DNA from: Pseudomonas sp. ok272 | GTDB lineage: Bacteria > Pseudomonadota > Gammaproteobacteria > Pseudomonadales > Pseudomonadaceae | Assembly (NCBI RefSeq): GCF_900109995.1 | Contig: NZ_FOCB01000003.1 | Coordinates: forward strand, 62,001 to 126,000 | Length of the DNA stretch: 64,000 bases | Direction of reading: 5' to 3' | Part shown: one piece after another, positions 19,742 to 29,314 of the stretch | Numbering within the stretch: the stretch's first letter is position 1 | Layout of the letters: every line of letters begins with the position of its first letter | Notes under the pieces: generated by a model | Databases searched by the model: none | What the model saw: only the letters and a program-made list of their open reading frames with translations | Told to the model about the DNA's origin: nothing | Program-made: the position numbers and the translations under genes

Positions 19742-20506
19742 TTAGAGAACGGGCCGGGTTTCCCGCAACGCCGTTAGCAAGGCCGCGGCACTGGCGCCAC
19801 GACAATCCACAATGGTTTGGGCGCCTGCCGCTCGCGCCAGCTCGGCCACCCGGGGGCTCGGAACAAACAAGGGCAACTGCGCTAGCACCGGCCAGGCAGC
19901 ACCCGCCAATTGGCGCAAGTGCTCAAAACCCTGTCCACTGCTGACCACCAGGCCGTTCAGGCGTTCCGATTCAATTCGCTCGGACAAGACCGCGTCAGCA
20001 TACGGCGGCAGGTCACGACGGTAGACTTCAAGATAGTCGACACTAGCACCTTGCTCGCGCAAACGCTCAGCCAGCAGTCCCCGCCCCCCTTCGCCGCGCA
20101 GGATCAACACCCGCGCATCAGGTCGTGCGATGGCCTCGTGCAACGACGTCAGCGCCAGCAAGGCCTCGCTGTCATCGCCGTCCACCGGGAAGCTCACATC
20201 CAACCCGTGGTCCTGGAGCACCCGTGCGGTTGCCGCGCCCACGCTGAACCACTTCAGCGGCGGGGACGGCGACCCGTGCTGCTCAACCAGCTCCAGGCCA
20301 ATGCGCGCGGCCGGCTTGCTGACCACGATGACCGCACAGTAGCGATCCAGACTTCGAATCACTTGGCGCATGGCGTCAGTGACCGGCAGCGGCGCTATTT
20401 CCAGAAGCGGCAAGCTGGCGCTGAAAACCCCCTGCTCGGCCAGAAACCTGGCCAAGGCTGCCGAATCGTCCGCAGGACGCGTCAGCAGCAGGCGCCAGCC
20501 GGTCAC
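19742..20506 (-). CDS. hemD: uroporphyrinogen-III synthase HemD
   Basis: HemD closes and inverts ring D of hydroxymethylbilane to give uroporphyrinogen III. The 254-residue protein starts [21 protein letters not shown] and has the two-lobed HemD pattern, including [17 protein letters not shown] and [20 protein letters not shown]. The start is a GTG at 20504-20506 overlapping the hemC stop (GTGA), indicating coupled translation. Confidence 0.93.
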   Translation of the reverse strand: MTGWRLLLTRPADDSAALARFLAEQGVFSASLPLLEIAPLPVTDAMRQVIRSLDRYCAVIVVSKPAARIGLELVEQHGSPSPPLKWFSVGAATARVLQDHGLDVSFPVDGDDSEALLALTSLHEAIARPDARVLILRGEGGRGLLAERLREQGASVDYLEVYRRDLPPYADAVLSERIESERLNGLVVSSGQGFEHLRQLAGAAWPVLAQLPLFVPSPRVAELARAAGAQTIVDCRGASAAALLTALRETRPVL

Positions 20507-21444
20507 TCGTGACCCGCCTCGCCATAGACCGCCTTCAGGATATCGTCGGCACCCTGGCGCAACAGATCTTCGGCCACACTGACGCCCAGCGCCTCGGCGT
20601 CGCTACGTGGCGCCCGGGCCTGGGCACTGAGCAACAGGCCACCCTTGGGATCGCCCACCAGGCCACGCAGCCAGATCTGTTCGCCCTCAAGCACGGCATA
20701 GCACGCGATGGGCACCTGGCAGCCGCCATTCAAGTGTTTGTTCAGCGCCCGCTCGGCGATGACTCGCGTCGCGGTGTCCTGGTGATGCAGGGGGGCCAAC
20801 AGGGCGTGGATTTCGCTGTCGGCGGTGCGGCATTCGATGCCGACCGCGCCCTGGCCTCCGGCCGGCAGGCTGTCGTCGACACTGATCGATGAACTGATGC
20901 GATCTTCGAAGCCCAGGCGGATCAAGCCGGCAGCCGCCAGGATAATCGCGTCGTACTCACCAGCATCGAGCTTGGCCAGGCGCGTGTTGACGTTGCCCCG
21001 CAGGAAGCGGATCTGCAGGTCCGGGCGACGCGTCAACAACTGTGCCTGACGGCGCAGGCTGGACGTCCCGACCACGCTGCCTTGGGGCAACGCATCCAGG
21101 CTGGCGTAGGTATTGGAGACAAATGCGTCACGCGGGTCTTCGCGCTCGCAGATGCAAAACAGCCCCAGGCCTTCAGGGAAGTCCATGGGCACGTCTTTCA
21201 TCGAGTGCACGGCGATGTCAGCTTCGTTTTCCAGCAGCGCGGTTTCCAGTTCTTTGACGAACAGGCCCTTGCCACCAATTTTCGACAGTGGCGAGTCCAG
21301 CAGCTTGTCGCCACGACTGACCATGGGCACCAGCGTCACGATCAGTCCCGGATGGGCCTGCTCCAGACGAGCTTTGACGTATTCGGCCTGCCACAGGGCC
21401 AGGGCACTTTTGCGGGTAGCGATGCGGATTTCGCGAGGGGACAT
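20503..21444 (-). CDS. hemC: porphobilinogen deaminase HemC
   Basis: HemC (hydroxymethylbilane synthase) polymerises four porphobilinogens onto a dipyrromethane cofactor. The 313-residue protein shows [45 protein letters not shown] and [14 protein letters not shown]. The cofactor cysteine lies in [13 protein letters not shown]. First gene of the heme operon; 137 bases separate it from the algR stop upstream. Confidence 0.96.
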   Translation of the reverse strand: MSPREIRIATRKSALALWQAEYVKARLEQAHPGLIVTLVPMVSRGDKLLDSPLSKIGGKGLFVKELETALLENEADIAVHSMKDVPMDFPEGLGLFCICEREDPRDAFVSNTYASLDALPQGSVVGTSSLRRQAQLLTRRPDLQIRFLRGNVNTRLAKLDAGEYDAIILAAAGLIRLGFEDRISSSISVDDSLPAGGQGAVGIECRTADSEIHALLAPLHHQDTATRVIAERALNKHLNGGCQVPIACYAVLEGEQIWLRGLVGDPKGGLLLSAQARAPRSDAEALGVSVAEDLLRQGADDILKAVYGEAGHE

Positions 21445-21581
21445 GGATCAATCCGTACTGAATAGATACGGCGGATAATAACAGCTCAGCCAAATCCGCT
21501 TTGACTTGTATCAGAAACAGCCTGGCCTCCCTGGCCTCACACACCCGAAAAAGGCTGTTGAACCTGCGTACGAGTCGCGCG

Positions 21582-22328
21582 CTAAAGCTGTTGCATCATC
21601 TTGCGCACGCCCGCGACATGACGGCGGCTGACGATCAATGCGTCGCCGTTCAGGCCTTTGAGAAACAGTTGGAAATGCCCCAGCGGCGTACGCTGCAGGC
21701 GTTCGATACGCTCGCGAGCCACTAGCGCGTTGCGATGGATGCGCACAAAGCGGTCGCCAAATTCGTCTTCGAGGGCCTTGAGCGGCTCGTCCAGCAGGAC
21801 CTCGCCGCCCTCGTGGCGCAGGGTGACGTATTTGTGGTCGGCAATGAAGTAGACCACCTGGGCCAGCGGAATCAGTTCGATACCTTTGCGGGTGCGGGCG
21901 CTGATATGGCTGCGCGGCCCATTGCCGCTTTCAGCCGCCGGACGGGTCAGCGCCGCCAGTTGCACTCGATTGGGACGCTCGGCCTTTTTCAAGGCGTCGA
22001 GCAGCAACTCTGCACGCACCGGCTTGACCAGGTAACCCACGCCGCTGGCCTGCAAGGTATCTATGGCAAATTCATCCTGGGCCGCGCAAAACACCACGGC
22101 GGGCGGCGTTTCGCGCTCGCACAACTTGGCGGCGGCTTGCAGCCCATCCAGACCGGGCATGCGGATGTCGAGCAGCACGATGTCGGGCTTGAGGCTGTCG
22201 ATCAGGGTCAGCGCCTCATCGCCATTGGTGGCGCTGGGCTCCAGGACAGTGTACCCCTCGAGTTCGCCGACCATACGGCTCAGGCGCTCGCGGGCTTGGG
22301 GTTCATCATCAACGATCAGGACATTCAT
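21582..22328 (-). CDS. algR: LytTR response regulator AlgR
   Basis: AlgR controls alginate, motility and virulence genes in P. aeruginosa. The 248-residue protein has an N-terminal receiver domain with the phospho-acceptor at D54 (DIVLLDIRMPGLDG), acidic pocket DDEP near residues 7-10, and a C-terminal LytTR DNA-binding domain (KYVTLRHEGGEVLLDEPLKA to FVRIHRNALV). Length matches P. aeruginosa AlgR. The ATG at 22326-22328 overlaps the stop of a short reading frame that looks like the tail of algZ. AlgR therefore seems to have lost its usual partner kinase here although D54 is kept. Confidence 0.95.
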   Translation of the reverse strand: MNVLIVDDEPQARERLSRMVGELEGYTVLEPSATNGDEALTLIDSLKPDIVLLDIRMPGLDGLQAAAKLCERETPPAVVFCAAQDEFAIDTLQASGVGYLVKPVRAELLLDALKKAERPNRVQLAALTRPAAESGNGPRSHISARTRKGIELIPLAQVVYFIADHKYVTLRHEGGEVLLDEPLKALEDEFGDRFVRIHRNALVARERIERLQRTPLGHFQLFLKGLNGDALIVSRRHVAGVRKMMQQL

Positions 22329-22561
22329 ATTGCGCTGGATTCCTGCGTGAGTCTCGCACAAGGATAGCGTAGACAGGTGTAGTGACGTCCGTCACAGCGA
22401 TCCACGCTAAGACTAGCGTGGTCGCCAAAAAGTGCCGCACGTCGGACTGCAATATTTATCGGCGCCTGCCAGGTCGTACCGTAAACCCGCCGTCTCGCGG
22501 CATCACGGCAGGGGTTGTGGGTCACCAAATACGTTTCCCCTTCTTCGATAGCGTGCTCCAC
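22325..22561 (-). pseudogene. probable C-terminal remnant of sensor kinase algZ/fimS
   Basis: A 78-codon frame lies exactly where algZ/fimS sits in P. aeruginosa and overlaps algR by the usual ATGA. Its last third (AALFGDHASLSVDR, then DGRHYTCLRYPCARL) resembles the end of the ATPase domain of LytS-type kinases, which typically reads like a NVRERL-LYG-ASL pattern followed by a final beta strand. The preceding INIAVRR may be a degraded NVRxRL. The histidine-containing and membrane domains of a roughly 350-residue kinase are absent, and an in-frame stop lies 15 bases upstream of the first possible GTG. Similarity is judged from memory, so this is an inference. The remaining 245 bases up to argH hold only promoter-like sequence. 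Confidence 0.5.
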
Positions 22562-22806
22562 GCTCTGCGCAGCACGTCAGGTTTGGGCAATGGCGCGGGC
22601 CCTTATGTCCAACTGTAGACGTTTGCAGCGTCAAAAGTGCTCATTTGACAAATATCGTTATGCAATCGCACCCGCAAGCCACTGAGCAGGGTGCGCCCAA
22701 TCGAAAAAAACCTAGTGACCGGCGTCACCGACACGATTGGCAACCCTGTTATTATCCGCGACAGGTTTTTACGCCATCTTTCTTCCAGCCGATCACGAGC
22801 GAATTC

Positions 22807-24201
22807 ATGAGCACTGACAAGACCAATCAGTCCTGGGGCGGCCGCTTCAGTGAACCCGTCGACGCCTTCGTCGCCCGCTTCACCGCCTCCGTCACTTTCG
22901 ACCAGCGCCTGTATCGCCACGACATCATGGGGTCCATCGCCCACGCCACCATGCTGGCCAAGGTCGGCGTGCTGACCGATGCCGAACGCGACAGCATCAT
23001 CGATGGCCTGAACACCATCCAGGGCGAAATCGAGGCCGGCACCTTCGACTGGCGCATCGACCTGGAAGACGTGCACATGAACATCGAGGCGCGTCTGACC
23101 GACCGCATCGGCGTCACCGGCAAGAAGCTGCACACTGGCCGCAGCCGTAACGACCAGGTCGCGACGGACATCCGTCTGTGGCTGCGCGATGAGATCGACC
23201 TGATCCTGGGCGAAATCACCCGCCTGCAAAAAGGCCTGCTGGAACAGGCAGAGCGCGAATCCGGCACCATCATGCCCGGCTTCACCCACCTGCAAACCGC
23301 GCAGCCGGTGACCTTCGGTCATCACATGCTGGCCTGGTTCGAAATGCTCAGCCGCGACTATGAGCGCCTGGTCGACTGCCGCAAGCGCACCAACCGCATG
23401 CCACTGGGCAGCGCCGCACTGGCCGGCACCACCTACCCGATCGACCGCGAATACACCGCCGAACTGCTGGGTTTCGATGCCGTGGGTGGCAACTCGCTGG
23501 ATAACGTCTCGGATCGTGACTTCGCCATCGAATTCTGCTCGGCCGCCAGCATCGCGATGATGCACTTGTCGCGCTTCTCCGAAGAATTGGTGCTGTGGAC
23601 CAGCGCCCAGTTCCAGTTCATCGACCTGCCTGATCGCTTCTGCACAGGCAGTTCGATCATGCCGCAAAAGAAAAACCCCGACGTCCCGGAACTGGTCCGC
23701 GGTAAAAGCGGCCGGGTATTCGGCGCGCTCATGGGCCTGCTGACCCTGATGAAAGGCCAGCCGCTGGCCTACAACAAGGACAACCAGGAAGACAAGGAAC
23801 CGCTGTTCGACGCCGCCGATACCTTGCGCGACTCGCTGCGGGCCTTTGCCGACATGATCCCGGCGATCAAGCCCAAGCACGCCATCATGCGTGAAGCGGC
23901 CCTGCGCGGTTTCTCCACGGCAACGGACCTGGCGGACTACCTGGTGCGCCGTGGCCTGCCGTTCCGCGACTGCCACGAGATCGTTGGCCATGCCGTGAAG
24001 TACGGCGTGGAAAGCGGCAAGGACTTGGCCGAGATGAGCCTGGAGGAGTTGCGCAGGTTCAGCGACCAGATCGAGCAGGACGTGTTTGCCGTGCTGACCC
24101 TCGAAGGCTCGGTCAATGCCCGTAATCATATCGGCGGCACCGCACCCGCCCAGGTCAAGGCCGCCGTGGTTCGCGGCCAGGCGTTGCTCGCCAGCCGCTA
24201 A
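22807..24201 (+). CDS. argH: argininosuccinate lyase ArgH
   Basis: ArgH splits argininosuccinate to arginine and fumarate, the last step of arginine synthesis. The 464-residue protein has the superfamily signature [20 protein letters not shown], the [12 protein letters not shown] segment and [14 protein letters not shown]. The ATG at 22807 follows GAGCG and gives the family length; an upstream open extension to 22645 has no similarity. It is divergent from algR and ends at a REP pair. Confidence 0.97.
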   Translation: MSTDKTNQSWGGRFSEPVDAFVARFTASVTFDQRLYRHDIMGSIAHATMLAKVGVLTDAERDSIIDGLNTIQGEIEAGTFDWRIDLEDVHMNIEARLTDRIGVTGKKLHTGRSRNDQVATDIRLWLRDEIDLILGEITRLQKGLLEQAERESGTIMPGFTHLQTAQPVTFGHHMLAWFEMLSRDYERLVDCRKRTNRMPLGSAALAGTTYPIDREYTAELLGFDAVGGNSLDNVSDRDFAIEFCSAASIAMMHLSRFSEELVLWTSAQFQFIDLPDRFCTGSSIMPQKKNPDVPELVRGKSGRVFGALMGLLTLMKGQPLAYNKDNQEDKEPLFDAADTLRDSLRAFADMIPAIKPKHAIMREAALRGFSTATDLADYLVRRGLPFRDCHEIVGHAVKYGVESGKDLAEMSLEELRRFSDQIEQDVFAVLTLEGSVNARNHIGGTAPAQVKAAVVRGQALLASR

Positions 24202-24213
24202 GTGCTAGAAGCT

Positions 24214-24275
24214 TCGCGAGCAGGCTCGCTCCCACAGGGTGATCACAATCCTTGTGGGAGCGAGCCTGCTCGCGA
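24214..24275. repeat. REP pair (tail-to-tail) between argH and GST gene
   Basis: Two well-conserved units in tail-to-tail orientation separated by about 18 bases, between converging genes. Confidence 0.87.
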
Positions 24276-24301
24276 ACGCTGACTCAAGATCGCTACAGGA
24301 C

Positions 24302-24961
24302 TTACTTCTTACTCGCCACCATCGCCAGGAACGCTGGCATCGCCGCGTCCTTGTCGGCCGCGATACGCTGGGCATGCGGTGTCTGCTCCAACTGCTCCAG
24401 CAATGCCCTGGCCGCCGGCAGCTCTGCCAACAGGTCCAGGCCAAACAGTTTCTTGCCGACCCCACACGCCACGCTGATGCTGTACAGGAAGTACAAGTCC
24501 GCCACGCTCAGGCTGGCCCCCGCCACGTACGGCGCGAACTTGGCATGCCGGCCCAGGGACGCGAAGCCCTGTATCAACTCGGCCTTGGCCTTTTCCTTGA
24601 TCGTCTCCGGCACCTGCATGCCGAAAAATGCCTCGGCGAAGCACGCCCGGGCCGGCAACTCGATGTACAGCTCGATTTCCTTGGCCAGCGCTAGCACCTG
24701 GGCGCGCTCGAACGGCGTCTTGGGCAGCAGCGCAGTGCCTGGCTGAGTGTCTTCGATGTACTGCAGGATCACGCTGGTTTCGTTGATAAAGCCTTGCTCG
24801 ACACCCAGCACCGGCACCTTGCCACGCGGGCTGATCGCCAGGGCTTCAGGGCTTTGGCCGGCATAGAACGGCACCTCCTCAAAGGGCAGGCCCTTTTCCA
24901 GTAGCGCGTGCTTGACCATGTTGTAGTAGTTGCTGACGGGGAAACCATAGAGCTTGAGCAT
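24302..24961 (-). CDS. glutathione S-transferase family protein
   Basis: The 219-residue protein has the thioredoxin-like GST N-terminal domain (LKLYGFPVSNYYNMVKHALL, SPRGKVPVLGV with the cis-proline, INETSVILQYIE) and an all-helical C-terminal domain. Serine/asparagine near residue 10 may activate glutathione. The substrate is unknown. The ATG at 24959-24961 has GGAGG eight bases upstream. Confidence 0.9.
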   Translation of the reverse strand: MLKLYGFPVSNYYNMVKHALLEKGLPFEEVPFYAGQSPEALAISPRGKVPVLGVEQGFINETSVILQYIEDTQPGTALLPKTPFERAQVLALAKEIELYIELPARACFAEAFFGMQVPETIKEKAKAELIQGFASLGRHAKFAPYVAGASLSVADLYFLYSISVACGVGKKLFGLDLLAELPAARALLEQLEQTPHAQRIAADKDAAMPAFLAMVASKK

Positions 24962-25086
24962 CACACATGCCTCCGGGCCGTGCAGGGGTTGGCGAGCGTT
25001 TGTTATAGATCGTCGGGGCCGCTCTTGCCAGCAGCATCACCCGACTGAATGCAGGTAAACTGGCGCCTTTCCTTAAGGAGCCTGCC

Positions 25087-25371
25087 ATGAGCGAGCCCAC
25101 CGATATCGATAGCGACGAAGAAGAATTCGCCGAGAACACCTTGATCGAAGCGATCGAGAACCAGATCGAAAGCGACAACCCGCCGGCGGCCAAGGCCACC
25201 TTCAACAAACTGACCCTGGTCGGTTATGAGCGTGAAGAGATTCTCAACCTGATGGCCCATGTCCTGGCCGTTGAGATCGATGCGCTGCTCGAAGAAGACC
25301 GTGCGTTCGATACCCAGTGGTACGAAGCCGCGTTGCGCGCCCTGCCAGAGTTACCTGCACAAAAGAAATAA
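25087..25371 (+). CDS. small acidic conserved hypothetical protein
   Basis: A 94-residue acidic protein with an Asp/Glu-rich N-terminus (DIDSDEEEFAE) and a predicted helical core (FNKLTLVGYEREEILNLMAH, VLAVEIDALLEED). I do not recognise a characterised family; similar small genes occur at this place in other Pseudomonas by my recollection. AAGGAG lies six bases before the ATG, so expression is likely. It precedes the TIGR02647 gene by 108 bases. Confidence 0.75.
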   Translation: MSEPTDIDSDEEEFAENTLIEAIENQIESDNPPAAKATFNKLTLVGYEREEILNLMAHVLAVEIDALLEEDRAFDTQWYEAALRALPELPAQKK

Positions 25372-25479
25372 GCGGACCTGCTCCTGCGACGAAAAGCCCC
25401 AAGGCAACACTGGACAGCTCGCTCGAGTACGTTCACCTTAGGGGCGCTATCGTCTATTCCTAGAAAGTCTGGAGTCCTT

Positions 25480-25725
25480 ATGTCGCTTACCCCTGAGCTG
25501 GTTGCCGAACTGGAAATCCTTGCACTCTTCAACCTGGACAGTTCCCAGGAAGGCCTGAAAATTCATCAGACCGCTGCCCCGAAAGCCATTGCCGCTGCGC
25601 AACGCCTGTATGAGAAAGAACTGATCGATCAGCCCGACGGCGGTTACCTGACCAGCCTGGGACGCGATGCCGCACAAAACGTGCAGACCCTGCTGACTAT
25701 CCTGTCCGTCGAAGAAGCCGCGTAA
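25480..25725 (+). CDS. TIGR02647 family protein
   Basis: The 81-residue protein, LTPELVAELEILALFNLDSS onwards to TSLGRDAAQNVQTLLTILS, matches the short conserved TIGR02647 family of Pseudomonas and related bacteria. It looks like a compact helical winged-helix-like domain; function unknown. GGAG lies five bases upstream of the ATG. A strong hairpin follows the stop. Confidence 0.8.
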   Translation: MSLTPELVAELEILALFNLDSSQEGLKIHQTAAPKAIAAAQRLYEKELIDQPDGGYLTSLGRDAAQNVQTLLTILSVEEAA

Positions 25726-25740
25726 CACCTTCTGTTATCA

Positions 25741-25773
25741 CCCACGTAAACCCCAGCCAGGGGTTTACGTGGG
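25741..25773 (+). terminator. strong hairpin after TIGR02647 gene
   Basis: A perfect 14-bp stem (CCCACGTAAACCCC / GGGGTTTACGTGGG) with an AGCCA loop. There is no U-tract downstream, so it may be a terminator, an RNA-stabilising 3' structure or an operator-like palindrome ahead of cyaA. Confidence 0.6.
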
Positions 25774-25908
25774 CAGACTGTCGCCCGCCGATAGAAATTT
25801 GACGCCAGAAACCAACATTCAGCTTAAAAGTCCCCCACGCAAGGCTGTAGACTGGCCGGCGCCACGAGACTTTTCACGTTCGTTCACTGCGAGCCGGCTT
25901 GAGCTGAC

Positions 25909-28752
25909 ATGACCCGCACCCATGAAATCCGCCCCGACCTGGACGAAGGAATCGACCGCAAGGTTCTCAACCAGTTGCGCGCACGCTTTCTCAAACTCAA
26001 CGATGCACGCCTGGCCCGGGCCATGGAGGGTTTGTCACCCCGCCAGCAAGGGGTGCTGACGCTGTTGCCGTTGTTCTTCCACGTCAACCATCCCCTGTTG
26101 CCCGGTTACGTTTCGGGTAGCACCCCGGCCGGGGTATCGAACTTCGAGCCGGACACCGCGACGCTGGCCGAAGCCCAGCGCCTGACGCGCTCCTTCTCCT
26201 ACAAACCACGCCACGGCAACCCGCCGCGACCGATTCACGGCCTGTTCCTGATGGGCAGCCTTGGCACCCTGGCCCAAGCGGACCAGAGCGACATGGACGT
26301 GTGGGTCTGCCACGCCCCGGACCTGGGCGAAAGCGCGCTGGCCGAGCTGCGTAAAAAATGCCAGCTGCTGGAAGCCTGGGCCGCGAGCCAGGGCGCCGAG
26401 GCGCATTTTTTCCTGATCGATCCGCTGCGCTTTGTCCGTGGCGAACGCGACAACCAACTCAGCTCCGAGGATTGCGGCACCACCCAGCATTATCTGCTGC
26501 TGGACGAGTTCTATCGCACCGCCATCTGGCTCGCCGGGCGCACACCGATCTGGTGGCTGGTGCCGGTGTACGAAGAAGCGGGCTACGAGCGGTACATCCA
26601 CACGTTGTTGTCCAAGCGTTTTATTCGTGCCGACGAAACCCTGGACCTCGGTCACCTGGCGCACATCCCCCCCGGCGAGTTCATCGGCGCCGGGCTCTGG
26701 CAACTGTTCAAGGGCATCGAGTCGCCGTACAAGTCCGTGCTCAAGCTGCTGCTGACCGAGGTCTACGCCAGCGAACATCCCCACGTCGAATGCCTGAGCC
26801 TGCGCTTCAAGCAGGCGGTGTTCGCCAATCGCCTGGACCCCGATGAGCTGGACCCGTACATCGTGGTCTACCGGCGTATCGAGGAATACCTCACGGCCCG
26901 GGGCGAACCCGATCGCCTGGAGCTGGTACGACGCGCCCTGTACCTCAAGGTCAACCGCAAGCTCACCGGTGGCCAGCGGACCAGCAGTTGGCAGCGCCAG
27001 TTGCTCGAGCGCCTGGCCCAGGAATGGGGTTGGGACCATCGGCAACTGGCGATGCTCGACAGCCGCAGCCAATGGAAAGTCCGCCAGGTCAGTGCCGAAC
27101 GCCGTGCGCTGGTCAGCGAGCTTAACTACAGCTATCGCTTCCTCACCCAGTTCGCCCGCACCGAACAAAGCGTCAGCCTGATCAACAAGCGTGACCTCAA
27201 CGTACTGGGGCGCCGCCTCTACGCCGCCTTCGAGCGCAAGGCCGACAAGATCGAATTCATCAACCCCGGCATTGCCCCGGACCTGGCCGAAGACACCTTG
27301 ACCCTGGTCCAGTCGGCGAACCGCAAAGAGCCTGGAACGAACCATTGGGGGTTGTACAACGGCAGCCTGGGCAAGCTGGAGTGGGAACACTTCGCGCCGA
27401 TCAAGCGCAGCCGCGAGCTGCTGGAACTGCTGACCTGGTGCCACCGCAACGGCGTCATCGACAGCAGCACCCGCCTGGCGCTGCACCCAGGCGAAAGCGA
27501 TCTGAGCGAGTTCGAACTGTTCAACCTGCTGGGCAGCCTGCAACAGACCATCGCCCTGCCCCTGAGCAGTGTCAGCGAAGACCAGTTGCTGCGCGCCAGC
27601 GTGCCGAGCGAGGTGCTGATCCTGGTGAACGTGGGCCTCGACCCGCTCAAGCATCACCGCGACCTGAACATCCTGATGACCACCGAGCGCACCGACTCAC
27701 TGAGTTACGCCGGGGTGCGTGAAAACCTGGTGCTGACCCTGGACCAGGTCACGCTCAACAGCTGGAACGAGGTGCTGGTCAACCGCTATGACGGCGCCCA
27801 CGCCCTGCTCGACTGCCTGCGCGATTACCTCAACAGCCTGCCCAGCGGCCCGCAGCAACCGCGCTTGCGAGTACGTTGCTTCTGCCACAACCGCGCCCAG
27901 TTCATCGCCCAACGGGTCGAGGCGATTGTCGATACCGCGCAGAACCTGCTGCTCAGCCAGCTCAATCACCGCTACCTGATCCAGGTCCAGCAGCATTACC
28001 ACGTGCTGGAACTGATCCCCGGCAAGGTCAATCATGTAGCGCTCGCCAACCTGCCGGCACTGCTCGATTACCTGGGCCGCGAGCAGACCGGCTACAGCCC
28101 GCTGCACCTGGACCCGATGGCACTCGAAGAGCATGACCTGGGGCTGATCCTGCCCATGGGCCAGCCGGACTGCATCCAGGTGTTCTACCGCATCATCGAT
28201 ACGTACGCCGAGCTGTATGTGCTGGATGAGTTCAACGTGCTGTGGCAGCAATGCCAGCCCTATCACGATGAGCAAAGCCTGCTGGTGCCGCTCCAGCGCT
28301 TCCTGCAATCGATCCTCTTCCGGCGCGATGCCTTGCTGCCCATGGACGCCACGCAGCCCGTGATCCCGCTGGAAACCCGCTATCACCAGTTGCTGCCCTC
28401 GGGCGGCGGGCGCGCCCGGCGGGTGGAGCAACGGCCGTCACCGCAGACCCCGCTGGAAAAGCCGTTCTTCGACGTCCAGGCGATCGTCGGCAGAGCCGCA
28501 CCCGGCAAGGTGCAGGTCAGCCTGTATTGCAATCAACGGGAGTTCAGCGAGCTGGAATACGGCGACCAGTTGTTTGCCGCCGTGGCGCAGGAGATTGTCG
28601 GGCAACGCCGGGAGGCGCTGCATTACCGCTGCTACATCACCGATCTGGACCTGTCGGGCCTGCTCGGTGATGGCCAGGGTTCATGCAATCTGTACCTGCG
28701 CTACAAGGCAGACCTGGAGCGTGCGTTGAACACGGCGCTCGAACAGGCCTGA
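25909..28752 (+). CDS. cyaA: class I adenylate cyclase CyaA
   Basis: This 947-residue protein is a class I (enterobacterial-type) adenylate cyclase making cAMP for Vfr/Crp. The catalytic nucleotidyltransferase region is N-terminal, with MGSLGTLAQADQSDMDVWVC carrying the GS and paired aspartates. The C-terminal half is the regulatory domain. The ATG at 25909 follows GAG at six bases. It ends seven bases before the converging rnk gene. Confidence 0.94.
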   Translation: MTRTHEIRPDLDEGIDRKVLNQLRARFLKLNDARLARAMEGLSPRQQGVLTLLPLFFHVNHPLLPGYVSGSTPAGVSNFEPDTATLAEAQRLTRSFSYKPRHGNPPRPIHGLFLMGSLGTLAQADQSDMDVWVCHAPDLGESALAELRKKCQLLEAWAASQGAEAHFFLIDPLRFVRGERDNQLSSEDCGTTQHYLLLDEFYRTAIWLAGRTPIWWLVPVYEEAGYERYIHTLLSKRFIRADETLDLGHLAHIPPGEFIGAGLWQLFKGIESPYKSVLKLLLTEVYASEHPHVECLSLRFKQAVFANRLDPDELDPYIVVYRRIEEYLTARGEPDRLELVRRALYLKVNRKLTGGQRTSSWQRQLLERLAQEWGWDHRQLAMLDSRSQWKVRQVSAERRALVSELNYSYRFLTQFARTEQSVSLINKRDLNVLGRRLYAAFERKADKIEFINPGIAPDLAEDTLTLVQSANRKEPGTNHWGLYNGSLGKLEWEHFAPIKRSRELLELLTWCHRNGVIDSSTRLALHPGESDLSEFELFNLLGSLQQTIALPLSSVSEDQLLRASVPSEVLILVNVGLDPLKHHRDLNILMTTERTDSLSYAGVRENLVLTLDQVTLNSWNEVLVNRYDGAHALLDCLRDYLNSLPSGPQQPRLRVRCFCHNRAQFIAQRVEAIVDTAQNLLLSQLNHRYLIQVQQHYHVLELIPGKVNHVALANLPALLDYLGREQTGYSPLHLDPMALEEHDLGLILPMGQPDCIQVFYRIIDTYAELYVLDEFNVLWQQCQPYHDEQSLLVPLQRFLQSILFRRDALLPMDATQPVIPLETRYHQLLPSGGGRARRVEQRPSPQTPLEKPFFDVQAIVGRAAPGKVQVSLYCNQREFSELEYGDQLFAAVAQEIVGQRREALHYRCYITDLDLSGLLGDGQGSCNLYLRYKADLERALNTALEQA

Positions 28753-28759
28753 GGACCAC

Positions 28760-29170
28760 TCATTCAGGAAACACGCCGCCATTGGCCGGCTGTTCCTCGA
28801 CTTCCAGCAAGGTCAGCTTCAGGGTCTTGCCACCCGGGGCTGGCCAGTCGATGTGCTGGCCAACCTGCAAGCCAAGCAAGGCGCTGCCAACCGGCGCAAG
28901 CACCGAGATCTTGCCTTCGTCGGCGTTGGCGTGCTTGGGGTAAACCAGGGTCAGGTGATAGTCCTTGCCACTGCTTTCTTCACGGCAATGCACACGCGAG
29001 TTCATCGTCACGACATCAGCAGGCACTTCATCGTGACCGACCAGCGTGTCGGCACGATCCAGTTCGGTTTGCAGCGCGATCACGCCCGGTAACGAGTCGT
29101 CCAGGCTGTCGATCAAACGCTCCAGACGCTGCACGTCAAGGCGGGTAAGGGTGATGGAAGGTGTGGTCAT
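28760..29170 (-). CDS. rnk: nucleoside diphosphate kinase regulator Rnk
   Basis: Rnk is a 136-residue GreA/GreB-related protein: an N-terminal coiled coil (LTRLDVQRLERLIDSL to LDRADTLV) and a C-terminal FKBP-like domain (YHLTLVYPKHANADEGKISV, PVGSALLGLQVG). It binds RNA polymerase and influences Ndk levels and, in P. aeruginosa, alginate production. AAGGAG lies 12 bases upstream of the ATG, a long spacing. Confidence 0.93.
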   Translation of the reverse strand: MTTPSITLTRLDVQRLERLIDSLDDSLPGVIALQTELDRADTLVGHDEVPADVVTMNSRVHCREESSGKDYHLTLVYPKHANADEGKISVLAPVGSALLGLQVGQHIDWPAPGGKTLKLTLLEVEEQPANGGVFPE

Positions 29171-29207
29171 GATTCAGGCAGACTCCTTTCTTCTGCACGG
29201 AAAAAGC

Positions 29208-29236
29208 AAAACCCCGCCAAAAATAGGCGGGGTTTT
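29208..29236 (-). terminator. terminator after cyaY-DUF1289
   Basis: An 11-bp stem (AAAACCCCGCC / GGCGGGGTTTT) with a seven-base loop; on the minus strand it is followed by a U-rich stretch (UUUUGCUUUUUC). It separates the DUF1289 gene from rnk. Confidence 0.85.
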
Positions 29237-29314
29237 CACGCGCCTCGGTGGGTTGAGGCGTATCCGGACACTATCACAGCTCAAAAAATATACAAGTCGG
29301 TCCACGACAACCTG

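Noticed and set aside
22715..22728. Palindrome GTGACCGGCGTCAC upstream of argH
   Set aside because: Only five-base arms with a four-base spacer; could occur by chance in GC-rich DNA and I recognise no regulator for it.
22603..24129. A 508-codon open frame antisense to argH
   Set aside because: It mirrors a GC-rich, strongly conserved gene, and its His/Gln/Val-rich composition is that of a shadow frame; no start site or family motif was seen.
26035..27657. A 540-codon open frame antisense to cyaA
   Set aside because: Same shadow effect; the sense strand encodes a clear full-length class I adenylate cyclase.
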